Source: Solimonas sp. K1W22B-7
GTDB lineage: Bacteria; Pseudomonadota; Gammaproteobacteria; Nevskiales; Nevskiaceae
Length of the DNA stretch: 64,000 nucleotides
Direction: 5' to 3'
Assembly (NCBI RefSeq): GCF_003428335.1
Contig: NZ_CP031704.1
Span: 4,848,071 to 4,912,070, forward strand
Positions 26,907 to 36,500 of this stretch are shown here, piece after piece. Under the pieces are notes generated by a model that saw only the letters and a program-made list of their open reading frames with translations, did no database searches and was not told where the DNA came from. Every line of letters begins with the position of its first letter. The stretch's first letter is position 1. Both the position numbers and the translations under genes were made by a program.

Positions 26907-27776
26907 CTAGAGGCCGAGCAGGTGTTTCATCGATTCCATGTCTTCCTTCATGCTGTATTGCCCTCTCGCTTTGTCGCAAGCCGAATCGAATAGCTCACCA
27001 GCGAATATCAAGGCGTCTAAGACAGCAAGCATGTCAGCTGTACCCCGAAGTGCGCTATATGACCCTACCCCCTTAGACTTTCCAGGCAATCCAGATAGCC
27101 TTAGAACGGAATCCAGAAGAGGGTGAAGTTTATTGTGAACGGATTCAAGCATAAGAAGCAATTCATCGGGTATAAAGTCCTTCTTTCCCTTGATTCCGCG
27201 TGTGAACCAAGGAATAACGTGATGTCTTACATTCCCAGTCATGTCATTTACAGAATCGCACAGCTTCTTCAAATTATTATAAGCCGTGTGAACACGTTGG
27301 CCGGCCTCTGATCGGCGTAACTGCCCAGTCTGAGAAGTAGCCATGTTCATGCTCATCAGATCCATGTTCCCGGATGGATCTATGCGATTCACCGGATCCT
27401 GCCGAGCATATGCATATTTATGTAGGGTCGCAGGATCGCAAATTGCTCCCAAGTAGGTGTCAAGGCTTGCAAAACCCCCTAACGAATCTGAAATCCACCT
27501 AGCTCTTAGGTAGTACATCTGCAGAACAGAGTCGTACTGTTCTCCTGCGAATAAAAAATCGTTCTTCGAATCACCATTGTGTGTGTCTAATTTTCCGTAC
27601 GCCTCAAAAGCGTATGAATCGTTGACCAATCCACTCTCGCCGGTAAGCAGCCTCGTTCCATTTAACCCATCTGCGTGAAAGTAACTAATCTGACCTTCCC
27701 GCTCCTGGCTGAGCAGGCCTCCCCCACGCAAGTACAGCACTTCCGGCCACACGCCTGAAGCACCCTCCTCAATCAC
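26907..27776 (-). CDS. Orphan RHS C-terminal tip with HH-motif nuclease-like domain (C)
   Basis: From ATG 27776 the frame gives 289 residues; RHS homology (YLVDHNQTYEQVIEEG) extends to about 27816 and then hits an in-frame TAG. Residues 1-136 are the end of the RHS core (SYFHADGLNGTRLL ... KYAYARQDPVNRIDPSG). The tip (137-289) has R184-H185-H186 followed by VIPW and a later H214...H218 (VHNKLHP), which fits the xHH type of HNH/endonuclease VII toxins; this is a motif-level guess. Without head or signal peptide it should be silent unless recombined onto a full-length RHS gene. An immunity candidate follows after 15 bp. Confidence 0.75.
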   Translation of the reverse strand: MIEEGASGVWPEVLYLRGGGLLSQEREGQISYFHADGLNGTRLLTGESGLVNDSYAFEAYGKLDTHNGDSKNDFLFAGEQYDSVLQMYYLRARWISDSLGGFASLDTYLGAICDPATLHKYAYARQDPVNRIDPSGNMDLMSMNMATSQTGQLRRSEAGQRVHTAYNNLKKLCDSVNDMTGNVRHHVIPWFTRGIKGKKDFIPDELLLMLESVHNKLHPLLDSVLRLSGLPGKSKGVGSYSALRGTADMLAVLDALIFAGELFDSACDKARGQYSMKEDMESMKHLLGL

Positions 27777-27829
27777 CTGCTCATAAGTCTGGTTGTGATC
27801 TACCAGATACTTCGTCTAATAAAAAGATA

Positions 27830-28647
27830 AAAAAGGGGACAGATTTATTTATTCTCTGCTTCCGGCTCTTTCCTCGGCCTGCCCCGCGCCCGATGCTCGA
27901 CACGGGCGCCGGTGATGCGTTCGATCTCGTCCACGAACTTTCCCGTACCCGTCAGCTGCCCTCGCTGCAGGGAATCGCGGATCAGGGTCCACTCCCCTTC
28001 GGGAATCGCTTCGCGCAGGTATCGCGCATATTCCTGCTTGCGTTCGGCTTCGCTGCGCCCCAGCGACAGGTAGCTAGGGTTCCAGTCCAGTAGGTCTGCT
28101 GGGCGCTGACCCAGCCGCTCTTTGGCGCTGGACCAGGCGTAGGCCTGAGGACTGGCCACCATGCGGGCACGGACGGGGTTGAGTTCGATATAGCGGCAGC
28201 AGGCCAACAGGTAGCTGTCGGCTTGAACCAGGCTGGATTTGTAGCGGCTTTCCCATAAGGTGCCACTGCGCCCTTCCAGGCGGTTGCGGTAGCGGGTGGC
28301 CCGCCCGGCCAGGGCTTTCATGAAGGAACCTAATGCGGCTGGGCTCTCGCGAGGCCCCAGGAGCAGGTGTACGTGGTTGGTCATCAGGCAGTACGCATAT
28401 AGCCGGATGCCAAATGTCGCCTTGAGTTCTCGCAGGTCGCTTATGTACCGCTCGAAATCCTCGTCTCCGGCAAACACCACTTGCCGATTGTGTCCGCGCT
28501 GCACGACGTGGTGAGGATAACCCTCCACTACCAAGCGACCAATCCGGGGCATGGACCTTCCTCCGAGCTAGACGAGCTATCGGTTAGTCTACGCCGGCTT
28601 GAAAAATAAATAAATCTGTCCCCTTTTTGCTAATCTGTCCCCTTTTT
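27830..28647 (-). mobile_element. RAYT element 2 with 24-bp inverted ends
   Basis: The transposase gene is enclosed by a perfect 24-bp inverted repeat at 27830-27853 and 28605-28628 (AAAAAGGGGACAGATTTATT... and complement). A second partial copy of the right end, TAATCTGTCCCCTTTTT, follows at 28631-28647. The left end lies immediately beside the 5' breakpoint of orphan tip C; the right end abuts an RHS N-terminal fragment. IS200-like elements usually lack such long perfect inverted ends, which points to the REP-associated class. Confidence 0.85.
27845..28552 (-). CDS. REP-associated tyrosine transposase (RAYT), copy 2
   Basis: The 235-residue Y1 (HUH) transposase has H60-V-H62 in MTNHVHLL and the catalytic tyrosine region CCRYIELNPVRAR near residues 115-127. 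VQRGHNRQ at the N-terminus is typical for the family. The C-terminus ends in ARGRPRKEP, an AT-hook-like basic motif. These enzymes nick single-stranded DNA at REP-type hairpins and form a 5'-phosphotyrosine link. The stop lies inside the left end repeat's vicinity, so gene and ends form a compact unit. It shares only moderate similarity with the other RAYT at 29198-29899 and has different ends, so the two are separate families. Confidence 0.9.
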   Translation of the reverse strand: MPRIGRLVVEGYPHHVVQRGHNRQVVFAGDEDFERYISDLRELKATFGIRLYAYCLMTNHVHLLLGPRESPAALGSFMKALAGRATRYRNRLEGRSGTLWESRYKSSLVQADSYLLACCRYIELNPVRARMVASPQAYAWSSAKERLGQRPADLLDWNPSYLSLGRSEAERKQEYARYLREAIPEGEWTLIRDSLQRGQLTGTGKFVDEIERITGARVEHRARGRPRKEPEAENK

Positions 28648-28651
28648 GCTG

Positions 28652-29127
28652 CTTCAGGGTGCGGCGCAGGCCGTCGAGGCGCTGCGCCATGGCCAGCGCG
28701 CGCGGCAGGCCCACGCCCTGGCCGTTGACGGTGAAGGCGTGGTACTCGCCCACCTCGGCGACGCGCTCGGTGGCGCCGGCCCAGGCCTGCTGCGAGGGAT
28801 CGTAGAACTCGGTCTGCACCAGCACCGGCAGGCCCAGGGTGACGCTGGCGCTGCCGCCGCCGGAGAGCGCTTGGTCGCCCACCATCAGGCGCGTGCTCAT
28901 CTCGATGAGATAGCCGGGCAGTTCCTGCGGGAATTCCTCGGGTTGCACCGGCGTGCCGTCGGCATGCGGCGCAGGCAGGTAGCTGGCCAGTGCCTCGGCG
29001 TCGTCCGGCGTCGCCGGCACAAAGGACAGGGCCATGCGCTGGCCGCCGAACTGCGGCAGCGAGCGCTCGACGTCGGCCAAGCTACGGCCGGCGATGCGGT
29101 CGGCGGCGCTGGCGTAGACCTTGATGA
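28652..29127 (-). pseudogene. Fragment of a diverged RHS N-terminal head
   Basis: On the minus strand this encodes YASAADRIAGRSLADVERSLPQFGG ... ASYLPAPHADGTPVQPEEFP ... EYHAFTVNGQGVGLPRALAMAQ in separate stretches, homologous to residues around 560-720 of RHS A but clearly diverged (about 65-70% identical by eye). Both ends stop at RAYT-type ends: 28647 on one side and 29131 on the other. It is not a copy of A and represents another RHS head, now lost. Confidence 0.8.
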
Positions 29128-29130
29128 AGC

Positions 29131-29980
29131 GGGAAAAAAGGGGTCAGCGGGAAAAAAGCGGGAAAAAAGGGGTCGGGAAAAAAGGGGTCGGAGTAAATTA
29201 TTCTTCCGAACTGGGGTCTTTCCGCGGCCTGCCCCTGGGTAGATAGCTGATTCTCTGCTTGAGGCGACGCTCTACCTGCGCCTTGAAGCGATCGCTGCCT
29301 ACAGGTACGCACAGGTTAATCGCAGTACGCAGATCCCGGATGCTGTCCGGGTCGACTTGTTGTCGGAACAGGTCTCGATAGGCGCCTTGACGAGCCTCCG
29401 CACTACGTCCCAAGGCTTCGTAGACATCGTGCGCCTGGGTAAGGGCGTCCTCCCTGCCATGAGCGTTGGCACCATAGCTGGACCAGGGGTAGTCGCCAGG
29501 CCGCTTCACGATTCCAGCTCGGACAGGATTCAGCTCGATATACCGGTAGCAGGACATCAGGTAATGCTCGCTATCGATCAGGCTGGCCTTGTGCCTGCCC
29601 TCCCACAAGGTGCCGCTGCGCCGGTAGCTGGTGTTGACGTATTGCACGTAGCGTCGCCCTACCGACTGCAGGACCCGGGAGATCGAGTCCACCTTGTCCG
29701 GTGTCATCAGAAGATGAACGTGGTTGGTCATCAGGACGTAGGCGTGGATCGTCGCCTCGTACGTCAGGCAGGCTTCCCGCAGGCACTGCAGGTAGTACCG
29801 GAAGTCCTCCGGTGCCGCAAAGCACGGTTCGCGGTTATGGCCTCGCTGGATGACGTGGCTCGGCACTCCAGCCAGGTAGTAACGTGGCTTGCGTGGCATA
29901 GACTCCCCTCAGATTCAGTCCATGCCGGCAGAGTAGCAGATTAATTTACTCCGACCCCTTTTCTCCCTCTTTTCTCCCTC
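29131..29980 (-). mobile_element. RAYT element 1 with 21-bp inverted ends and tandem end repeats
   Basis: A perfect 21-bp inverted repeat lies at 29180-29200 and 29942-29962 (left AAAAGGGGTCGGAGTAAATT). The left side carries several tandem copies of GGGAAAAAAGGGGTC (29131-29190); the right side has two of TTTTCTCCCTC (29959-29980). The ends differ from those of element 2 but share the CCCCTTTT core. The repeat array outside the minimal ends suggests several insertion or replication events at one site. Confidence 0.85.
29198..29899 (-). CDS. REP-associated tyrosine transposase (RAYT), copy 1
   Basis: The 233-residue Y1 transposase carries H60-V-H62 (MTNHVHLLMTP), SYRRSGTLWEGRHKASLI and the tyrosine region CYRYIELNPVRAG (about residues 117-129). 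The N-terminus has VIQRGHNREPCF. The C-terminus ends in LPRGRPRKDPSSEE, again with an RGRPRK AT-hook-like tail, next to AT-rich ends. It is likely active as the frame is intact and full length. It is distinct in sequence and ends from the RAYT at 27845-28552. Confidence 0.9.
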   Translation of the reverse strand: MPRKPRYYLAGVPSHVIQRGHNREPCFAAPEDFRYYLQCLREACLTYEATIHAYVLMTNHVHLLMTPDKVDSISRVLQSVGRRYVQYVNTSYRRSGTLWEGRHKASLIDSEHYLMSCYRYIELNPVRAGIVKRPGDYPWSSYGANAHGREDALTQAHDVYEALGRSAEARQGAYRDLFRQQVDPDSIRDLRTAINLCVPVGSDRFKAQVERRLKQRISYLPRGRPRKDPSSEE

Positions 29981-30021
29981 AGCAGGGTGTCCTGCTTACT
30001 CGGTCAGTGGTGCACTTGGAT

Positions 30022-30068
30022 AGTGAATCCGCCCCCTTTTTTGCGTCGGAGTGAATCCGCCCCTTTTT
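30022..30068. repeat. Orphan RAYT-like end repeats (third type)
   Basis: AGTGAATCCGCCCC followed by a T tract occurs twice in direct orientation (30022-30042 and 30050-30068), in the form [variable]-CCCC-TTTT shared by both RAYT end types. No matching transposase is in the window. It lies just after the immunity gene of RHS A (ending 30087), marking the downstream limit of the A cassette. Confidence 0.55.
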
Positions 30069-30086
30069 CGTTCCTTTTTCCGTTCT

Positions 30087-30539
30087 TTACTCCAGACTCG
30101 ATAGATATACAGTTGCCATGTGCAAATTCTCCTCTTCATCAAAAATTGAGAAGAAATTTCCACTCGATCTTATTTCCCCAACATCATTCAAGGCTACTAG
30201 CGATTGATAGACAAGATCGTTACTAACCCTCATGCCAGATCGAAGGCATTCTCGAAATATCGGCACAAGATTTTTATCTCTCAACTTTGACAAGGCCCAA
30301 ACAGCAGAGCCCTTCATTTTTAAGTCCAATTTCCCCTTCAGCAACTCTAGAAGAGCATTCTTAATCTGTAACGCTTCCATATCAGACAAAATGTATGAGC
30401 GCACAGTCTCGTCCATAGAGTCATCCACGCGCCCTTGCATTCTGTCAAATAAGTTGGCAGCCAAAAGAATCCCATCCTCGAGAGGGACGCCATCTGCAGA
30501 AAGCAAACTCAATACCCTATTAAGCATACTCATTGCCAT
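30087..30539 (-). CDS. Putative immunity protein for RHS A tip
   Basis: The 150-residue protein begins two bases after the RHS A stop, the strongest possible position for a cognate immunity gene; ATG 30533 is an alternative start. It appears all-helical (LSLLSADGVPLEDGILLAAN; NALLELLKGKLDLKMKGSAV), with repeat-like helices that recall HEAT-type scaffolds. No signal peptide or membrane segment is seen, so its target toxin should act in the cytoplasm. It is AT-rich compared with the RHS core. No family is recognised and the role is inferred from position. Confidence 0.65.
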   Translation of the reverse strand: MAMSMLNRVLSLLSADGVPLEDGILLAANLFDRMQGRVDDSMDETVRSYILSDMEALQIKNALLELLKGKLDLKMKGSAVWALSKLRDKNLVPIFRECLRSGMRVSNDLVYQSLVALNDVGEIRSSGNFFSIFDEEENLHMATVYLSSLE

Positions 30540-30541
30540 CT

Positions 30542-33500
30542 CTATCGCCGCAAATTATGCCCACGAAGATTCTCAACATCAACTCGATACTCGCGGCCTC
30601 TATGATAAATTTCCTGACGAAAAATATTACCTACAACGGACACTCCAGTTGGCGGAACTCTTCCTACTTTAATACTTAGACTAACGATAGATTGATATAG
30701 CCATTTGTCGAGCTCTTGTGTCCACCACTTAGCCTGATCTCTCTCGTAGTAAAGCTTTCTTAGTCCAATATTGACTTGAGCGGTTGTCACGCCAGTGACG
30801 GGAAGGTTCATCTGGACATCTGACACCACATCGTTTGAAGTCCCCTGCTGCAGTTGTACGCGCATTTGATTCCCTACGCAGGGACCAGACACACCTGTCA
30901 ACGGAACACCTGCTGTTCCAATGACGGTGGTAGTAACCACTTGCGCAGCACAGGCAATGGCAACTGCCCGCACTACGGGCAACGCAATACGCCCTAGGTT
31001 AGCACCCACATTCATGGCCGTGAGAAGAGACCCAACGGACTCTCTTCCACTAGGATCCACAAAAAACTGGGGACTGTTGTTGGCGTAAATGTACTTGTGC
31101 AAGGTGACTGGACTAAGAGAATTACCTTTGTGAGGATCAAGAATCAGAAACCGGCCGACGGCTGGAAGCAAGTATCGCTCCCTGAGGTAATACATTTTCA
31201 GGGCGTTGTCATACTGCGCACCTGAAAATAGGTACTCATTCTGTACTCCCTCGGCGCTGTCTTCTCTCTCTCCATAGGCTTCGTAGTTATATGCATTGCC
31301 AACTTCCCCGTTCTCCTCTGTCAGCAGTCGCGTACTACCCACTCCATCCACATGGTAGTAATTCGACTGCCCTCGTCCATCTTGGCTCAACAGAGCATCT
31401 CCGCGCAGATAGATCATCTCTGGATCAGCTGAGGCGCCTACCCCCTCCTCCAGCACCTCCGCATAAAACTGACTGTGATCCACCAAATAGAAAGTGTCAT
31501 TTTTTGATGTTCGTATTCCCTCCGGCTCATATTGATAACTCGCCTTCTGCACCCCATTGACGCTGTACTTCGTCAACCGGTTGTCAGCGTTCCACCCATA
31601 GACATGGATGTCCGTCTGCCCACCCGCCGTGACGATCTTCTTCGTGGTGTTGCCGTTGGCGTCATAGCTGTAGACCGTGCTGTACTGGTTTGAGCCATCC
31701 AGCGTCCTGACCTCGGTCAACAACCGATCATTGTCGTCATACGTATAGCTCGTAACCTCAACCTGCCCACCCTTCGTCTTGCTCTGGCTCAGCCGATTTC
31801 CGACCTTGTCATAGACCCAGGCGGTGACATAGCTCTTCGCGGCGTCGCGATGGTCGGTGACGCTCTCCTTGGTGAGCCGGTTGAGCCCGTCATACTCATA
31901 ATCCGCCGTCCGCGTCGCCCCCTCGTTGTCCCTCTCCGCCAACCGCATCCGCTGCCCATTCGCCGCCAGCGTATAGCGATAAGCCCCCAGGATTGCCCCT
32001 GTCGCGGTCTTCTCATGCCGCACCTCCGTGATCCGCCCGTTGTCGTCGTACTCCCAATAGCTGCTGGTGCCATTGGGCAGGCTGACCCGGGTCTTCTGGC
32101 TACGGGCGTTGTACTGGTAGGTGGTCTGCTTGCCCTGCGTGTCTGTAACGGACTGCAGGCGATTCAGCTCATCAAACCCGTACTGCACGTTCTGATGCTT
32201 CGTGCTCAGCAGGGTGCGGTTGCCGTTCTGGTCGTACTGATAGCGGATCACGCCCTCGGGTGATTCGACGCGGGTGAGGCGGTCGCGGGCGTCGTACTGG
32301 TACTTCGTGACGCCCCGGGCATCGGTCTGCGTGCTGATCTGCCCGCTGGCGGTGTACGTGGTCTTGACCCTGGCCCCATCCGCATACTTGCGCTCGATCT
32401 CGCGATTGAGATCGTCGTAGGCAAAGGTATGCGTGCGGCCGTTGAAATCCTTGTGCCAGGTGCGGTTGCCGTTGGTGTCGTAGCCAAAGGTTTCTCTTTC
32501 ACCTTCCGGCAGGACGCGAGCCGTCACCTGGCTCAGGTCGTTGTACTCCCAGCGCGTGACCCGCCCTTCCGCATCCTGCTGGCTGATCTTGTTGCCCAGT
32601 TCGTCGTAGCCGTAGCGGGTGATCAGGTCCTGGGTGCCGTCGTTCTGGGTGACGGTGATCAACTGGCTCTTGGCGTCGTACCCAAACCGTGAGGTTCTGC
32701 CGCTGGCGTCGGTTTCCGTTTCCTTCTGACCGGCGGTGGTCCAGGTGGTCTGGGTGTACGTGCCATCCGGCAGGGTGACCTTGGTGACACGATTGAGCGC
32801 GTCGTACTCGAAGGCCGCGGTCTTGAGGCTGGCATCGGTGACGCGGGTGCGGTTGCCGTTGGCGTCGTAGCCGTAGGTGGTGGCCTGGCCCAGGGCATCG
32901 GTGACGCTGGTCAGCCGGCCGGCGGCGTCGTAGCCGTTGGTGAGGCTGTGGCCCAGGCTGTCCTTCTGCTGGTGGACCCTGCCGACGTTGTCATAGACGG
33001 TCTCTTCGGTGCTGCCGTCCGGGTGGACGGTTTTGATCAGGCGGTTGAGAGCGTCGTATTCGAGCTTTATCGTCCGCCCGGCCCGGTCGGTCTTTTCGAC
33101 CTCATTGCCCTCGGCGTCGTAGGCGACGGTTTCCGTGCCGCCATCCGGGTAGATGGTCTTGCTCAGCCGCGCCAGGCTGTCGTATTCGTAGCGGGTGACC
33201 TTGCCCCGGGCATCGGTCTGGCTCTCCACCTTGCCGGCGGTGTTGTAGGTCGTGGTGGTCTTGAGGCCCGTGGGACCGGTTTCCTCGGTCACGCGCCCTT
33301 CGGCGTCGAGCTTGCGGCTGGTCTTGACCGTGCTGGTACTGCCATCGGCCTTCGTGCGGGTCTGGCTCCGCGCAATCTCCTGGCCGTTGGCATCCAACTC
33401 CAGGTTGGTAACCCGGCCCAGGGGGTCGGTCTCGGAGGTCTTCTGGCTCTGGGCGTTGTAGCCGTACTGGGTGAGATTGCCGGAGAGATTGAGTCCGTAG

Positions 33501-36500
33501 AGTTCGCCCTTGCCGTTCTGGAAGATACGCGTGCTGCGGCCCAGTGGTTCGCTGATCAGCGTCAGCTCGGCGGTGATCACGCTGTAAGTATTGGTGCTGA
33601 CGTTGCCGCGGGCATCGGTCGTGCTCAGCAGCTGCCAGCGCTGGCTGCCGTTGTCCAGGGTCCAGTCGTTGGTAGTGGCCTGGTTGAGGGCGTTGGTTTC
33701 CGTAACTACTTTATTACCAGCATTGAAGCTACGCGTAACAGACTTCCCATGCGCATCCGTAACCTTCGTCTCATTCCCAACGTCGTCATACTCATACGCC
33801 GTCTTGTGCCCGAGCGCATCGGTCTTCTCCAGGACATTGCCCTCGCTGTCGTAGAGATAGGCGGTTTCAAAACCCCGCCGGTTCTTCACCACCTGGCGGT
33901 TGTCGTCAGGCTGGAACACGATGTCGCTGCGCTGACCGTCGGCGTCGATGGTGGCGATCAGTCTTCCCTGCTCGTCGTAGATCTGCCGGGCGACGGTGAT
34001 GCCGCGCGGGTCGATGAGGTCGGTCAGGCCGTGGCTGCGGTCGTACTTGAAGCGCGTGGTCTGGGCGTTGCGGTCGGTGACGCTTTGCAGGTCGCCCTGG
34101 GCGCTGTAGCCGTACTGGATCTTCTTGCCGGCCAGGTCGGTGACGGCGGTGATGCGGCCTTGTGCGTCGCGATCAAAATGGATGGTCTGGCCGCCGCTGT
34201 GGATCAGGCCGTTCGCGGTGTAGTCCAGGGTGTTGCCGAAGGCGTCCTTGACGCGCTCGATGCCGACACCCTCCCGCAGGTAGTACTCCAGCCCTTCCTG
34301 GGTCTTGAGCTTGAACTCCTGGGGGTTCCAGGTTTCCAGGTTGTCCATGTCGTAGAGCACGCCGCCCTGGGCTTTGACGTTGGGGACGTTGACCAGGGTG
34401 AGGCTGCCGGTGGTGCCCGGGGCGGGGTCGAACAGGATGTTGACCGGCGGGGGTTGGCCGAAGCTGCACTCGGTGGCGTTGCGCGCACTGAAGCGCTCGA
34501 CCTTGCCGTCGGGCAGGGTGATGGCGATGCGGCGCTTGCCGACGGGACGCAAACACACGTTGAACTGCCCCGGCGGGGTTTCGACGTTCCACTGCAGGCC
34601 CAGGGTCATGTTCTGGCGCAGGCGCAGGCTCTGGTAGTCCACGCTCCAGCCGTGGCCGAAATCCAGCTTGTCGGCCTTGCGGCGGGTGTCGTAGGTCCGG
34701 GTGACCTGGATCGGGATGCCGGCGGCTTCGAGGCTCAGGTCGACGAAGCTGATGCTGAACTGCCCCAGCTTCTGCTCGCCGTAGACTTCGATCGAGACCA
34801 GGGCGGTGGTCTGGCGTCCGCCGGTATCGGCGGCGACCAGGGCCAGCTGGTAGAGGCCGTTGTCCAGGGTGGTGGGGTCGAAGCTGCCCAGTACGCCGTT
34901 GGCCACCGGCGTGGTGCGGGTGAGGATCTCGCGCCAGGCGTCGTCGCCGGCGCCCAGGGGGCGCCACAGCAGCTGGTACCAGGCGAAGTGGTCGTCGCTG
35001 GCGCTGCCACGGATCGGGATGCGGCCGCTGACTTCGGCGTCGGCCTCGGGGCTGGTGATTTCGGCGACGGGTGCTGCGCTGTCGTCGGCGCTGCGCACGC
35101 GCAGCAGGGCTTCGCGGTGGAGTGTGGTGCTGTCGTCGCTGACCTGCAGGGCGATGCGGTAGACGCCGGGGGTTTGCGGGGCGGGCTGCTGCAGGACGCC
35201 GTTGGCGGGGATGGCGACCGGCGTGCCGTTGACGGTTAGTGTGCGCGTGACCGTGCCGCTGCCGCCGCTGCTGGCGACGCTGAGGGTGACGGGGGTACCG
35301 GGCTCGGCCAGCTCGGGGCTGACGCTGAGGCTGGCGTCCAGTGCGGCGGCGGCTTCATCGACGTGCAGGGACCAGGTCTGCTCGCGCCAGGCGTGGCCGT
35401 CGTCGGCGCGCAGGGTGATGACCCAGTCGCCCGCCACCGGGCGGTCCCAGCTGACGTGGCCGCTGGCGCTGACGCTGACGCCGCCGGGCGCGCGGGTGAT
35501 GCGGTACTGGACGGGGTCGCCTTCGGGATCGGCGGCGGAGGCGCTGTAGTGGTAGACCTTGCCGGCCCTGGCCTGGGTGACGGGGTGGGTGGTGAAGACC
35601 GGGGCCTGGTTGACGGGCTCGTCGAGGTCGGCCGTGCCGGTGGCGGCGTTGGCGGTGGCCACGAGGATCGCCTGGTCGGCGGCGGTGCCGCCGGCCGCGC
35701 CGCTGACGAAGCCCAGCATCAGCGCGCCAACGATGTCCTGCTGCGCGGCGTACTCGCTCCAGCGCACGCCGGAGCTGTCGCCCAGCAGCACTTCGATGCC
35801 CTGCTGCACGCCGCGCGCGGCGTCGAGTACGGGCAGCGCGCCGCCCGCGGCCTGCGCGGGCGAGCCCAGTGCCAGCCAGGCGAGATTGCCGGACTGCAGG
35901 CGGCCGGCGTCGCCGCCGGTGAGGCGGTAGTCCCCCGCCCCGCTGGCATCGTCGGAGATCACCAGGCCGCTGCCGGACCAGCCGGCAATGGTCACGGGGG
36001 ATTCCGACACCGTGCCGCTGCGGCCGTTGCCGACGTTGTCGCGCAGCAGCTGCTTGTCGTCGGCGGGCAGGTCGATGCGGGCCAGCGCGGCGTCGAGGTT
36101 GTCGGCCCCCAGGCGGTAGATCGGGGTGCCCGCCACCACCGACTGTGCCAGGGCCTTGACCGCGGAGGCGCCCTGCGGCGCGCCGCCGGCGAACAGGCGC
36201 TCCAGCGAGAGATGGCCATAGGCCGAGGCGCGCTCCAGCGCGGCGCGGCGGAAGGCGGCATAGCCGACCGGCTTGCCTTCGGCGTCCACTTCGCGCGTCA
36301 CGACGGCGGTGTTGAGCTGCTCCAGCTGCAAGGCCACGGCGGGGAAGCGCACGTGCGTGGGCACGCCATAGGCGTAGGTGGTCTGGGCATCGACGTAGGC
36401 GCGCAGCAGCGAGGGCTGGCGCGCACTGACGGCACGGGCGATGCGGGCGAACAGGCGGTCGTTGGCGTCGGCCAGCGCGAAGTACGACAGGCCGGCTTCT

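Noticed and set aside
29131-29190. Tandem GGGAAAAAAGGGGTC repeats considered as a CRISPR-like array
   Set aside because: Units are too short and lack regular spacers; they are duplicated RAYT ends.
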